64,000 nt of DNA from Elusimicrobiales bacterium (GCA_028688015.1 JAQTZB010000008.1:113313-177312), one strand, 5' to 3'. Positions 49,765 through 58,492 are shown, counted from the stretch's first letter. Translations and numbers: made by a program. The notes: a model not told the origin generated them from the letters alone.

Positions 49765-51639
49765 ATGAAAGAACTGAACTGGCGGTTGCTGCTGCTCGGA
49801 GGCCTGCTGTGCGCCGTGGCCGCGGCCGCGACCCCCTATGTTACTTTGAAACTCGGCCAGAGCGTGGACCTGACGATGGGCGGCATGTTCCTGGCCGCTT
49901 TCGTGCTGGGCCGGCACATGAAAGGGCAGGAGCTCGCAATAGAGCTCAACATCATCCAGGCCATGATCGGCCTGGTGTCCAGCATCGCCTTCATGGTCGT
50001 CATCCTCTCGGCCTTCTTCTACATCCAGAACGTCTTTGGCCGCGACATCGGCTTCAACCTGAGCGTCTGGCAGATGTTCCTGTGGCTGACGGTCTCGGCC
50101 AGCCTCGGCGTGTTCATGGGTATCTTCCCCCGCGGCTCGCTGCTGAAGGACCACTCCATCCCCTGGCCGGGCAGCAAGGCCACGCTGGCCGTGGCGCAGA
50201 CGCTGACCGATCCCAAGGCCACGGAAACCACCAAGCGCCGCCGCGACGTGCTGATGGTCAGCACCGGCGGGGCCGGCTTCCTGACCTTCCTGCGCGACGG
50301 CATGGGCGTGCTGCCCCCCATCGTGGGCAACGCGGCCCTCAACATCTCTTTCGGCCTGGAATTCGCGGCCTTCGGCATAGGCATGCTGGTGCCGCTCTCC
50401 GTAGGTCTCTCCGGCCTGCTGGGCACCTGGATAGTGAGCGCCTTTGGCGACCAGGTGGCCAGGTATGCGGCTCTCTCCGGAGTGACCCCCGAGAACTTCG
50501 GCAGCTGCCTGAGCACCCTGAATTCGGTGGGCGGCCTGGACGGCGCCGCCAAGGTGCAGGCCATGGACTTCCTCAACGCCAGTTGCGGCAAGGCGACGGA
50601 ATTCCTGGGCGCCGGCTCCCACTTCAAGTACGTGGTGCAGTGGATGATGTGGCCCGCCACGGCCATGATGATAGCCGCCGCGCTGACCAGCGTGCTCGTG
50701 CCGATCGCCAAGCATTTCTGGCAGAAGCGCGAGGTGCACTACGAGAAGCATGAGTTCAAATCGCTGGCCGACGAGGAGATCCCGCTCTGGTGGACCGTCA
50801 CCGGCATCTCCGTCTCGGTCACGCTGCTGATCTGGATGACCAGCTCCTGGTTCAATATGCCCTGGCAGGAAGTGACGCTGGCCGTGGCCATACAGCCGGT
50901 GCTGATCGTGGCCGGCCTGCGCGTGCTCGGTATCACGGGCTCCGGCCCCGTCTCGCTGATGGCCAACGCCACGCAGTTCCTGTTCGGCCTCATCTGGCCC
51001 GCCCAGATCCGCTCCAACCTGGCGGCCGCCTACGTCAGCGCCAACCCGCAGGCCACGTCGGAAAGCGTGGTGCCGTCGTTCTGGGTGGCGCAGCGCCTGG
51101 GCGGCAGGTTCAAGACGCTCATCCTCGCCATGCTGGCGGTGATACCGATAGGCGCCCTGCTTACGCCCATCATGTTCAACATGCTGGAGAAGACCTACGG
51201 CATAGGCCTCAACCCCGGCCAGCTCGCGGCCCCGACGGGCCTGAAGATAGCCACGCTCGCCATAGTGATGGAGAAGGGCATTTCCTATCTCCCCCACGGC
51301 GCGCTGCAGGCCTCCGTCATCGCCATCTTCATCGGCATCTTCTTCGAGCTGATGCTCTCGATCAAGCGGACCAACGAGCAGGGCCACGAGGTAAGCCGCT
51401 TCTGGTTCATCCCGATCCCGGCGGCGCTGGGCTTCGCGCTGATCCTGCCGGCCTCGCTCAATATCGGCATAGCCTGCGGGGCCATGATCTCGGCGGTCTG
51501 GGGCCGCTTCTCGCCCGGCGAGGAAGGCTCCTTCGGCCAGTACGGCACGCCGCTGGCCTCGGGCCTGGTGGCCGGCGAGGCCATGGTGGGCGCCATCCTG
51601 CTGCCCGCGCTCGCCGCGGTGATGGACCTGCTCAAGTAA
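49765..51639 (+). CDS. OPT-family oligopeptide transporter
   Basis: 624 residues with about 14-16 membrane helices. Typical OPT blocks are present: TPYVTLKLGQSVDLTMGGMFLAA, FPRGSLLKDHSIPWPGSKATLAVAQTL, and the C-terminal FIPIPAALGFALILPASLNIGIACGAMI. OPT proteins import small peptides or metal chelates with protons. GAGGTGACAAC precedes the ATG. Divergent from the ligase gene, ending in a strong terminator. Confidence 0.93.
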   Translation: MKELNWRLLLLGGLLCAVAAAATPYVTLKLGQSVDLTMGGMFLAAFVLGRHMKGQELAIELNIIQAMIGLVSSIAFMVVILSAFFYIQNVFGRDIGFNLSVWQMFLWLTVSASLGVFMGIFPRGSLLKDHSIPWPGSKATLAVAQTLTDPKATETTKRRRDVLMVSTGGAGFLTFLRDGMGVLPPIVGNAALNISFGLEFAAFGIGMLVPLSVGLSGLLGTWIVSAFGDQVARYAALSGVTPENFGSCLSTLNSVGGLDGAAKVQAMDFLNASCGKATEFLGAGSHFKYVVQWMMWPATAMMIAAALTSVLVPIAKHFWQKREVHYEKHEFKSLADEEIPLWWTVTGISVSVTLLIWMTSSWFNMPWQEVTLAVAIQPVLIVAGLRVLGITGSGPVSLMANATQFLFGLIWPAQIRSNLAAAYVSANPQATSESVVPSFWVAQRLGGRFKTLILAMLAVIPIGALLTPIMFNMLEKTYGIGLNPGQLAAPTGLKIATLAIVMEKGISYLPHGALQASVIAIFIGIFFELMLSIKRTNEQGHEVSRFWFIPIPAALGFALILPASLNIGIACGAMISAVWGRFSPGEEGSFGQYGTPLASGLVAGEAMVGAILLPALAAVMDLLK

Positions 51640-51658
51640 ACCTGGCAAGTCAAAAAAG

Positions 51659-51688
51659 ATCCCCGGCCTTCCAGCCGGGGATTTTTTT
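51659..51688 (+). terminator. Rho-independent terminator of the OPT transporter gene
   Basis: ATCCCCGGC / GCCGGGGAT hairpin followed by TTTTTT, 20 bases after the stop. Confidence 0.9.
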
Positions 51689-51714
51689 ACCCTCGCCTTA
51701 GGATAAGCGGCCCG

Positions 51715-52068
51715 TTACTGTACCTTGAGCACGTCGCCGATAACTTTTTCCAGTGTGCCCTTGGGCAGCGCGCCCTGCGCCATCTGCGGCTTGCCGGCCA
51801 TGGGCACGAAGAGCATGCTGGGGATGCTCTGTATGCCGAAGGCCGCGGCCAGCGCCTGCTCCTCGTCGGTGTTTATCTTGTAGACGTCCAGCTTGCCGGC
51901 GTATTTCCGCGACAGCTCGTCCAATACGGGCGCGATCATCTTGCAGGGGCCGCACCAGTCAGCGTAGAAATCCACTATGCACGGCTTATCGCCGGCGAAT
52001 TTCCACTCCTTGTTCTTTTCGAAATCGAACACCTTGGTCTTGAACGCTTCAGCAGTCAGGTTTTGCAT
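51715..52068 (-). CDS. Thioredoxin
   Basis: 117 residues from the ATG at 52068 (GGAGGAGC upstream). The active site FYADWCGPCKM has Cys39 and Cys42; the cis-Pro loop is SIPSMLFV. No signal peptide, so it is a cytoplasmic disulfide reductase. A slightly longer N-terminus than TrxA (KNKEWKFAGD) is present. Stand-alone gene after a terminator-bearing gap. Confidence 0.95.
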   Translation of the reverse strand: MQNLTAEAFKTKVFDFEKNKEWKFAGDKPCIVDFYADWCGPCKMIAPVLDELSRKYAGKLDVYKINTDEEQALAAAFGIQSIPSMLFVPMAGKPQMAQGALPKGTLEKVIGDVLKVQ

Positions 52069-52150
52069 GGTAGCTCCTCCGGTTTTAAGCTTCATTTTTT
52101 AGATGCGCCGGCGGCTAAAAGGTTTCACCCCTGTCGTTAAAGAAAAACAA

Positions 52151-52168
52151 AGGCCGCGAAAGCGGCCT
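52151..52168 (-). terminator. Terminator after the small membrane-protein gene at 52.2 kb
   Basis: Hairpin AGGCCGC-tttc-GCGGCCT, followed on the minus strand by TTGTTTTTCTTT. Confidence 0.75.
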
Positions 52169-52188
52169 CGGATCCGCGGCGCGGAAAG

Positions 52189-52605
52189 TTATTTTTTCTC
52201 TTCGGGCTCGGGTCGCGGGTAGACGAAGTGAAGGAGGAGGGGCCAGGCAGCCATGCAGGCCGGTATGGAGAGCAGGTAAACCCCGAAGATGGCTTCCCCC
52301 CACGCCCCTGAGAAAACGATGGCGATCAGCCCCACAGGCAGACCCAGCGCCGCGCCGAAGAAAGCCCTGGAGATCCACCCGCCGGCGCGGCCCCGGCGCA
52401 GGTAGGACCAGAGAATCACTCCCAAGGGGATAGTGCCGTACCAGGCGTAATCCCCGGCCCAGCCGTTCATGCCGTACTCGTCGCCGAAGATGCCGAAGAG
52501 CCACATCACCGGGATAGTGGAGCACCAGCCCCACACCCCGCCCACCACCGCCCGCTCGAAGTGGTCGTAAGCCCGCCAGTACCACGCCGGTTTGTTTTCA
52601 GCCAT
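52189..52605 (-). CDS. Membrane protein of unknown function
   Basis: 138 residues, three or four hydrophobic segments (about 25-45, 57-70, 80-104, 108-130), many tryptophans and a charged tail PRPEPEEKK. No family recognised. It follows the 163-residue membrane-protein gene after 12 bases and probably shares its transcript. Confidence 0.65.
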   Translation of the reverse strand: MAENKPAWYWRAYDHFERAVVGGVWGWCSTIPVMWLFGIFGDEYGMNGWAGDYAWYGTIPLGVILWSYLRRGRAGGWISRAFFGAALGLPVGLIAIVFSGAWGEAIFGVYLLSIPACMAAWPLLLHFVYPRPEPEEKK

Positions 52606-52617
52606 AGTCTCCTCGGT

Positions 52618-53109
52618 TCACTGGCCGCTCGCCAGCAGTTGACCGATCAGCGTTCTCCAGGGTTTAGCCGCTCTGGCCAGCAGCAGCAGGCCGGCGCCTG
52701 AAGCCGCGCTCAGGAGGATCAGCGGGCCGCTTATCAAGGCCGTCAGCTGCCACAGGCTCTCCGGACGGTTCAAGGTAGCCAAGCCAACGGACGCCATGGC
52801 GGCCGGGATCAGGCTCAACAGCAGCCCGGCCGCCGCGCCCCAGGCGCCGAATCCGGCCAGCGACAGGTTCTCGAACCTGGCGCGGTTCTTTCCCAGGCCG
52901 GCCAGCGTTGAAAAAAGCGCGCCCCCGATGAAACCAGGCAGCGCCAGCGTAGGCAGCGGGGCGTCATAAACCGCAAAGAAGGAAGCCCAGGGCAGACCGG
53001 GCAGCAATAGACTGGCCGCCCCGATCAGCAGGCCGGTAACCGCCCAGCCGGCCGCCCAGGTCAGGCAGATGCCTGCCGCCCCGCGGCCCCGCCTCAGCCA
53101 GTTTTCCAT
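52618..53109 (-). CDS. Membrane protein of unknown function
   Basis: 163 residues with four predicted helices (about 14-36, 51-70, 84-110, 122-147). Small residues dominate and no catalytic motif is visible. First gene of a two-gene run with the membrane protein downstream. Function unknown. Confidence 0.65.
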   Translation of the reverse strand: MENWLRRGRGAAGICLTWAAGWAVTGLLIGAASLLLPGLPWASFFAVYDAPLPTLALPGFIGGALFSTLAGLGKNRARFENLSLAGFGAWGAAAGLLLSLIPAAMASVGLATLNRPESLWQLTALISGPLILLSAASGAGLLLLARAAKPWRTLIGQLLASGQ

Positions 53110-53189
53110 TTGAACCTCTGCCTTTTAAATTTACGTTGCTGCCAGGAGAAATCCTATCAAAAAAGACCGCTCAAAAGAGGAGTAAATTT

Positions 53190-53208
53190 GGTTATAATAA
53201 GTATAACC
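53190..53208. promoter_or_regulatory. -10 box inside an inverted repeat (possible operator)
   Basis: GGTTATA-ataag-TATAACC has perfect 7-base arms, and the plus-strand TATAAT (53193-53198) lies within it. It is about 40 bases before the zinc-knuckle gene start. No clear -35 seen. Confidence 0.45.
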
Positions 53209-53243
53209 GGACAAGAAACAGGAGAGGTTCGGTCAAGCTCGCC

Positions 53244-53468
53244 ATGAAAATATATTGCGTAAAGTGCTATACCACCCACGACGACAGCGTACCGTGTTTT
53301 GACGCGACCGCGCAGGCGGCAAAGGACATGGGTGTAAAAACCGAGGGAAAGCCGGCCTCTCCCGAACAGGCGCGCCGCGATCAGACGACTCTCTACAGGG
53401 CCGTGTTCCTTGTGATAGCGGCCGCCCTGCTCCTTTTGATCGGCGGCGCGTTTCTGTTCTCCAGATAG
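53244..53468 (+). CDS. Small C-terminally anchored protein with Cys knuckle
   Basis: 74 residues. MKIYCVKCYTTHDDSVPC supplies three cysteines and a histidine, a likely partial zinc ribbon. A helix (about 51-71) ends in FLFSR, anchoring the protein with its N-terminus in the cytoplasm. No family recognised. Followed by a terminator. Confidence 0.65.
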   Translation: MKIYCVKCYTTHDDSVPCFDATAQAAKDMGVKTEGKPASPEQARRDQTTLYRAVFLVIAAALLLLIGGAFLFSR

Positions 53469-53488
53469 TTTAATTAACCACTAGCGAT

Positions 53489-53519
53489 AAAAAGGCCTCT
53501 CTGTCGAGAGGCCTTTTTT
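53489..53519. terminator. Bidirectional terminator
   Basis: AAAAAGGCCTCTC-tgtc-GAGAGGCCTTTTT between convergent genes; poly-T on either strand. Confidence 0.9.
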
Positions 53520-53554
53520 ACTCCTGCCTGAACGGCCGGGCTCTTAAAATGCGT

Positions 53555-54655
53555 TTATGGCCGCTTCGCCGGGAAAGGCTCCGGCTCGAGGTAGACCTCG
53601 TCCCCCTCCTTGCAGCCCAGCTCCGCCTGGGCGCTGGCCCAATTCCTGGCGATCCGCAGGTAATCCTCCGCCGTCAGGAAAGAGATCCACTCGCCTTTTT
53701 TCACGTCCGCGTAATGATAACCCAGGAACGCTTTAACCTTCTTCCCGTTAAACGCGATGTTAAAATAGGTGTCGTGCTTTATACCGGCTTTTTCCAGGTC
53801 GGCCCGGGTCGCGTCCGCAGTAAGGTTGCCGGAGCCGGGATCGACCGCGGTGAGCCTGGCGTAAACCCGGCCCCGCTGATGCCGCGCTCCCGAATTAGCC
53901 CGGCTGACATCGATGGAGATCTTCTCGTCGGCGGGCTTGCGCCCCTTTTCTACCCAGGCTTCCAGGGCGAGCAGCGCCTTAAGCGTCTCGGCGTCGTTCA
54001 CATTGCAGTGCCCACGGCGCACTGCCGTCCAGAGGGCGGTGTTGGCGGCGCTGGAGGCCAGCGCGGAGTAGCGCTTTACATGTTCGGTCTCGTTGCTGTT
54101 GCTAAAGAACAAGACCGGGATATTGGGCTTGAAGGTGTGCCTGTTAAAGCTTTCCGTATTCTTCGGCGACGAGGTCCCGTTGTCGTCGCACATCAGGGCC
54201 GCGCCTATAGCCAGGACACCGTCGAAGCGCCCGCGGGGCTCCTCGGCAAGCTGCACCGCTATCTTGCCCCCCATCGAAGCGCCCTCGATGTAGGTCCTCC
54301 CTGGCCGGCCGTATTCTTTGGAGATAAAATCAAAAAAGATCTTAATGTCTGCCACCCCGTCGGTCACGAAGATCCCGTTGCGGCGGTAGCTGGTCTGGGC
54401 GACCATCCAGCCTTGGTTCAGCAAGTCTTCCAGATAGTTTTTTTCTATCTTAAAATCCGCGGAGAGCGGGGCTTTCTCCAGCCTGGCGCCGTGGGCGATC
54501 AGCAATAACTTGTTATTCCACTTTTGGGGCACCGCTATCTTGTAAAGGGACCCCTCGAGTTTCCCCTCCGCTACGGTATACCCGCCGTTCTCCGCCGCTC
54601 CGGCGCCGCTAGCCGAGAACAACGCGAAAAAGATGATGCTTGCTCTGTATATCAT
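53555..54655 (-). CDS. Secreted alpha/beta hydrolase
   Basis: 366 residues. Signal peptide 1-20 (GAGA cut). The serine-hydrolase elbow is GASMGG with Ser127; the oxyanion region is LLIAHGAR; a probable catalytic His is in RRGHCNV. Asp is not assigned. The C-terminal 120 residues form an extra domain of unknown type. Last gene of the accessory minus-strand array; the palindromic repeat at 54695-54714 is just upstream. Confidence 0.75.
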   Translation of the reverse strand: MIYRASIIFFALFSASGAGAAENGGYTVAEGKLEGSLYKIAVPQKWNNKLLLIAHGARLEKAPLSADFKIEKNYLEDLLNQGWMVAQTSYRRNGIFVTDGVADIKIFFDFISKEYGRPGRTYIEGASMGGKIAVQLAEEPRGRFDGVLAIGAALMCDDNGTSSPKNTESFNRHTFKPNIPVLFFSNSNETEHVKRYSALASSAANTALWTAVRRGHCNVNDAETLKALLALEAWVEKGRKPADEKISIDVSRANSGARHQRGRVYARLTAVDPGSGNLTADATRADLEKAGIKHDTYFNIAFNGKKVKAFLGYHYADVKKGEWISFLTAEDYLRIARNWASAQAELGCKEGDEVYLEPEPFPAKRP

Positions 54656-54694
54656 GATCTGTTCCCAAGCCTACCTTTTGGGCGGCTAAGCGTT

Positions 54695-54714
54695 ATACAA
54701 CAAATTTGTTGTAT
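54695..54714. repeat. Boundary palindrome P1
   Basis: ATACAACAAATTTGTTGTAT, a perfect 20-base palindrome, lies between the DUF6714-like gene and the secreted hydrolase gene. On the plus side CACGAAAAACAT follows after a short spacer. The same arrangement occurs at 56065. Confidence 0.8.
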
Positions 54715-54746
54715 GCGGCTGAGCCACGAAAAACATATATCGGGGC

Positions 54747-55277
54747 CTAGACTTTAATCCCCTTGGCCCTGGGGTCCCAATAATGCTCAAGGGCCTTTTC
54801 TATCACGAATTTATTGGAATCCGGAGATTCCAGCTTGAACCTTAGATATTCCGCTATCGCCGAGCACTGCTCACGGCTGAACACGGATAGCCTGAAGGTC
54901 ATATAATCCCACCAGGTCCTGTCGCCGTATCGTTTGCGATTGATAACTCCGCTTTCCTCCGGCTTTTTTTCCAATTGCCCGGTAAGCCGGTATGCGAGAT
55001 CGCAGAATTCCAGCTTGCCGTCGATATCCGCGAGCAGGTAAGCCGGGAGGTAGAACCTGAAGGCCTCGTCGGAAAAGAAACTAAGCGCAGAGCCTAAGCC
55101 CCCCGGCGCCCGGTCGAGGAACTCCGGGTCCAAGACCCGCCAATCCGTTTTTCCCTTGAACTCCTTTTCCACCCTATACGGTTCATCTCCCTCCATGCTC
55201 CCCTTCAAGCACCAGTCTCCCGGGTATTCGACATCGGAAAATGCCTGAGCGATTTTGGATTTAAGGAGGTCAGTCAT
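54747..55277 (-). CDS. DUF6714-like protein
   Basis: 176 residues from the ATG at 55277, preceded by GAGAGGAAA. Soluble. The pattern VEYPGDWC, FKGKTDWRVLDPEFLD, ALSFFSDEAFRFYLPAYLLADIDG matches the DUF6714 family, common in variable genome regions. Function unknown. It follows the methyltransferase gene after 22 bases without a boundary repeat, so the two may form one unit. Confidence 0.7.
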   Translation of the reverse strand: MTDLLKSKIAQAFSDVEYPGDWCLKGSMEGDEPYRVEKEFKGKTDWRVLDPEFLDRAPGGLGSALSFFSDEAFRFYLPAYLLADIDGKLEFCDLAYRLTGQLEKKPEESGVINRKRYGDRTWWDYMTFRLSVFSREQCSAIAEYLRFKLESPDSNKFVIEKALEHYWDPRAKGIKV

Positions 55278-55299
55278 CAGCGTTTCCTCTCGCGCATGG

Positions 55300-55950
55300 T
55301 TACGGCTTTCGCCTAACCAGCTCGATAAAGCCGTGAGTGTGCGGCTCTCCGTGGGAGAAATCTTTTCGCGTGCCCGAAGAGGAAGCCACATCCTCGAGAT
55401 GCGCCAGCTCCCTTTCCAATTCGCCTGGCTCGAAATAATGCATCAGCAGGCCGTTGTCGCGCTTTACGGTGTTTTTCTGATTGGACTCTGTATAAGTTTT
55501 GCCGTTTATAAAGCCTATGTCCCGCGTTGAAAAGGTACCGATGTACAGGAACCCGCCGGGTGCAAGGGCCTTTTCCAGCTTTTTCAAAACAGGGCGCACC
55601 TGTTCCGCGGGAATGAATTGAAACACCCAGGCGGCTATGATCAGCGAATACTTGTTCTCCGCCAGGTCCTGCTCCTCTATGGAGCCGGTAATTGTCTTGA
55701 TCCCGAGCTTTTCGCGGTCGGCCAGGCTCTTGCACTTGAGCGCTATCTCCGGGTCCTTCTCGAGCGCTTCAACGGCGAACCCCTGCCTGGCCAGGAACGC
55801 GGCATTCTGTCCCAAGCCGGCCCCGACGTCAAGGGCATTGCCTTTGGGGACTGCGGGCAGGAATTTAAGTAAAGCGGCCTCAGGCAGTTCGTTATAGGCC
55901 GGGTTAGCGCCGGAAAAGAAATCAGTCCACAGCGATTTTAAAGTTTCCAT
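55300..55950 (-). CDS. Class I SAM-dependent methyltransferase
   Basis: 216 residues from the ATG at 55950; a TTG two codons upstream is closer to GGAGG. Motif I ALDVGAGLGQNAAFLA, the acidic motif II ALEKDPE, and post-I segments YSLIIAAWVFQFI and ALAPGGFLYIG are intact. It resembles TehB and other small-molecule methyltransferases. Substrate cannot be told. Part of the accessory array. Confidence 0.82.
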   Translation of the reverse strand: METLKSLWTDFFSGANPAYNELPEAALLKFLPAVPKGNALDVGAGLGQNAAFLARQGFAVEALEKDPEIALKCKSLADREKLGIKTITGSIEEQDLAENKYSLIIAAWVFQFIPAEQVRPVLKKLEKALAPGGFLYIGTFSTRDIGFINGKTYTESNQKNTVKRDNGLLMHYFEPGELERELAHLEDVASSSGTRKDFSHGEPHTHGFIELVRRKP

Positions 55951-56064
55951 TATCAAGTTACCTCCGTAAATTTAGATTAACGACCACCCGAAACCCAGAG
56001 CAATAAATATACCAAAAGAAAAGTATCTAGCCGCCATACATATCCCCTTTTATGGTCAAGCGGG

Positions 56065-56086
56065 CATACGACAAATTTGTTGTATG
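56065..56086. repeat. Boundary palindrome P2
   Basis: A 22-base palindrome with one mismatched pair, sharing the ACAAATTTGTTGTAT core with P1. CACGAGAAACACT follows on the plus side, matching CACGAAAAACAT at P1. It lies between a secreted-protein gene and the methyltransferase gene. Confidence 0.8.
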
Positions 56087-56146
56087 AGGAGAGAACACGA
56101 GAAACACTTACCCTCCGCCTAAAACCAGGCTCGCAGCCCGCTCCAT

Positions 56147-56662
56147 CTACTGTGGAGCCAGGGCCGAGGCCGTCATCCTCCCCAGCCGTGCAAGAAGGTC
56201 CGGGTGGCGCTTGCGCAACTTCGCCATGTACTCCTCCCCGAGGGAGGTCAGCGCCCAGGTGCGCGCGTCGTAAAGCTGGCTCTTGCGGGCCTTGGGCGTG
56301 GTAATGGAATCCAGGAAGGAGGTGAAAATCACACGGTCCTCCAGGTCGTCGCGCCGGCTGTTGCAGTTCTGCGAAGCGCCGCAGTTGAGCATCAGGAAAT
56401 GCCCGCCGGCGTCCATGCGCCCCAGGGCGAAAGCCACCGCTCCGGGAAAGAATCTGCCCGGCTCGCCTGACTCGATCTCCTCGTTGCGGTACCTGAAGGT
56501 CTTCATAAACCCGGTCGAGGCGAGTTTCCAGTTTATGGCGGGGAGCTCTTCCTGCTCGACGGTTTTGCCGACGACCTTGACCTTTCCCGCCGCCGGCGCC
56601 TGCTGCACAGGGAGCAGCAGCAGGCCGGGAATGAGGAAGAAGAGGGATATTTGTTTGCGCAT
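56147..56662 (-). CDS. Secreted protein of unknown function
   Basis: 171 residues with a signal peptide (about 1-24, APA-A cut). The mature domain has two close cysteines (LNCGASQNC) and a basic C-terminal half (TTPKARKSQLYDARTWALTSLGEEYMAKLRKRH). No family recognised. It is bounded by P2 on one side and the R1 repeat on the other. Confidence 0.65.
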   Translation of the reverse strand: MRKQISLFFLIPGLLLLPVQQAPAAGKVKVVGKTVEQEELPAINWKLASTGFMKTFRYRNEEIESGEPGRFFPGAVAFALGRMDAGGHFLMLNCGASQNCNSRRDDLEDRVIFTSFLDSITTPKARKSQLYDARTWALTSLGEEYMAKLRKRHPDLLARLGRMTASALAPQ

Positions 56663-56802
56663 GCCCCTAGTTTACGGCATGCAGCGTTAGCCTGTCAACC
56701 GGCCCCCGATCCGGGGCGGCCGTTCCTTCCCTTCCGATTGGCGGCGCATACCTGTTCTCCAGGCAGCGCCATCAGCCTTGCCCGTGCCGGAGATAAAAGC
56801 GA

Positions 56803-56865
56803 AGACCCCGGCAAAACTGCAGGGGTCTTAAAATTTGGCTCCCCTACCTGAACACAAAGGGGAAC
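56803..56865 (-). repeat. Cassette-boundary repeat R1 (tRNA-3'-end-like plus hairpin)
   Basis: tRNA-like part at 56836-56865 (plus strand TGGCTCCCC, ACCTG, AACACAAAGGGGAAC) and hairpin at 56803-56828 (AGACCCC / GGGGTCT). Unlike other copies the T-tract is poor. It directly follows the stop of the 88-residue membrane-protein gene. Confidence 0.7.
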
Positions 56866-56874
56866 TCACTCGCA

Positions 56875-57141
56875 TTAATTAGACATCTTCGGCTGGGCAT
56901 CGTTACCTAAAATTTCTATTTTCCGAATTAACCGCCAGATAACCACTTGGTCAATGACCAAAAGCAAAACGAACACAATAACAGTTAGCACCCAAGACTT
57001 TATTGCACTATCGGCATATTCAGGTCTGTGTTGAAAAGTGAAAACATATGTGGGGATTGTAGTTAGCGAATAAAGCAAAAACACTAGTACCAGACCAAAT
57101 CCGACAAAGTTAGCAATGTGCAAGTATCGTTTAAGCTTCAT
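56875..57141 (-). CDS. Small two-helix membrane protein
   Basis: 88 residues from the ATG at 57141. Helices at about 8-30 and 47-70 with a periplasmic loop (TFQHRPEYADSAIKSW) between. No family recognised. It starts 2 bases after the stop of the upstream 238-residue protein, so the two form one cassette-like unit. Confidence 0.7.
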   Translation of the reverse strand: MKLKRYLHIANFVGFGLVLVFLLYSLTTIPTYVFTFQHRPEYADSAIKSWVLTVIVFVLLLVIDQVVIWRLIRKIEILGNDAQPKMSN

Positions 57142-57143
57142 AA

Positions 57144-57860
57144 CTATTCGCAATAAGTCGTAACGAACCCTCCGACACGTGGGACATACATTTGAGAGCA
57201 TTCGCTTTGCACTGGAGATTTCGGCACAGTCAATATCACCGCACGTCCGGATTTCATGTGGTCGATCACCCAATCCGTAGTTTTTTCCGCTTCCTCCGGA
57301 GCCAGGCCATATTTTTCGCCCAGACTTTCCTTCGTGACCCTTCGTATCTCGCTCAAATACGCTTCGTTGAACTGCTCTTTGCCAGAGTCAACGCGATGAA
57401 AAAGGTATTTAAAGAAATCTTCCAGATAATACTGCTTTTTGCACGCCAGATAATCAGGGCATTTATCATTCACATAGCCCTTATCTTTAAAAAACCTGTC
57501 CAGCCACGCGTCATCCGCAGACTGCTCATAAACAAGTTTACCGCCTGAGATGATGGACAAAGTCCACTTAAAAGGCTGGTTCCATCCCGCGCCTGCAAGT
57601 TTCAAGGATATCTCGTCCATTACTCCGTCACCCGTGACATCCGCCCGGGTGCTCACCACTTCATTCACGCGCACCTCTTGTGCGCTAAGACTCTCTGGCA
57701 GTTCACCTTCCCGGTTGGAAGGAACAGATTGAACACCGGGCGAGGCAGCAGATCTCTTAAAAGGAATCCAATACAACTCGATAAATATTGCCCAGGCAAA
57801 CAGCACTAACAATACAGCCCAGATAGCCTTAAAAAACTTCGACTTCGGGAGAAACTTCAT
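57144..57860 (-). CDS. Membrane-anchored protein of unknown function
   Basis: 238 residues from the ATG at 57860. One N-terminal helix (about 12-33) anchors a periplasmic domain. DVTGDGVMDEISLKL is an EF-hand/FG-GAP-like calcium loop (DxTGDGxxDE). The rest is charged and helical with paired cysteines (CPDYLAC). No family recognised. Its ATG is only about 14 bases after the T-tract of repeat R2. Confidence 0.7.
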   Translation of the reverse strand: MKFLPKSKFFKAIWAVLLVLFAWAIFIELYWIPFKRSAASPGVQSVPSNREGELPESLSAQEVRVNEVVSTRADVTGDGVMDEISLKLAGAGWNQPFKWTLSIISGGKLVYEQSADDAWLDRFFKDKGYVNDKCPDYLACKKQYYLEDFFKYLFHRVDSGKEQFNEAYLSEIRRVTKESLGEKYGLAPEEAEKTTDWVIDHMKSGRAVILTVPKSPVQSECSQMYVPRVGGFVTTYCE

Positions 57861-57873
57861 ACTTCGAATATAC

Positions 57874-57947
57874 AAAAAAAGACCCCGGCGAAACCGCCGA
57901 GGTCTTAAGAAAGCTGGCTCCCCAAACTGGACAGGTTTCGCAACTGG
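57874..57947 (-). repeat. Cassette-boundary repeat R2
   Basis: Hairpin GACCCCGGCG/CGCCGAGGTC at 57881-57904 with a seven-base T-tract on the minus strand. tRNA-like part at 57915-57947 (TGGCTCCCC, AACTGG, TTTCGCAACTGG). The stop codon of the acetyltransferase gene abuts it. Confidence 0.8.
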
Positions 57948-58388
57948 CTAGTGGAGGTCCATCCCGAGCACGATCTCTCCGTCCCCCTCCTCCACTACGC
58001 GCGTGAACCCGCGGCTGCGGAAGAACTTCAACGCCACCTCGTTATTAATACAGCAGCAGGCGCAGGCCCGGTGGAACAGGCCGCGCTCCCGCATCAGTTT
58101 CAGGACTTCTAACACGGCCTGGCGGCCGTAGCCCTTGCCCTGCCAGCGCTTGTCCGTCATCATCTGGTCTATCACGTAGTTCCCGCTCTCCGGCAGGTCG
58201 CGGTAAAGGATAAAACCTACCATTGCCCCGTCGGCGTACACCGCGAAAGGGTGAGCGGTTTCGTAAAAGGCGTAGGCCTTGCCCAGGGACCGGGCATTAG
58301 CCGCGACGAACTTCGACTGGTCTTCGGCCACCGAAAGCCTCATGCATTCCCGGTAATTGTCCTTGTCGATCTTTTTCAGGGTGACCAT
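57948..58388 (-). CDS. GNAT-family N-acetyltransferase
   Basis: 146 residues, one GNAT domain. The acetyl-CoA loop is RWQGKGYGRQAV. The N-terminal MVTLKKIDKDNYRECMRLSV and the VIDQMMTDKRWQGKG stretch match diamine/polyamine-type acetyltransferases (PaiA/BltD-like). An unusual CACCC cluster follows beta-5. Substrate unknown. AAAGGAT precedes the ATG. Sits between repeats R2 and R3 as a single-gene unit. Confidence 0.88.
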   Translation of the reverse strand: MVTLKKIDKDNYRECMRLSVAEDQSKFVAANARSLGKAYAFYETAHPFAVYADGAMVGFILYRDLPESGNYVIDQMMTDKRWQGKGYGRQAVLEVLKLMRERGLFHRACACCCINNEVALKFFRSRGFTRVVEEGDGEIVLGMDLH

Positions 58389-58421
58389 AACAGATCCTTT
58401 AGTGTGAGCACTCTAATATAC

Positions 58422-58491
58422 AAAAAAAGCCCCGGCGAAATGCCAGGGCTAAAATCGGGAACTCCCCCAATCGGACAAGTTTCGCAACCGG
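58422..58491 (-). repeat. Cassette-boundary repeat R3
   Basis: Hairpin GCCCCGGC/GCCAGGGC at 58429-58449 with a seven-base T-tract. tRNA-like part at 58457-58491 begins GGGAACTCCC rather than TGGCTCCCC, the second sequence variant. It abuts the stop codon of the nitrilase-like gene. Confidence 0.8.
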
Positions 58492-58492
58492 C

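Noticed and set aside
49735..51648. 637-residue open frame on the minus strand
   Set aside because: Antisense to the OPT transporter gene; rich in His/Asp/Glu/Gln as expected for the reverse of a membrane protein.
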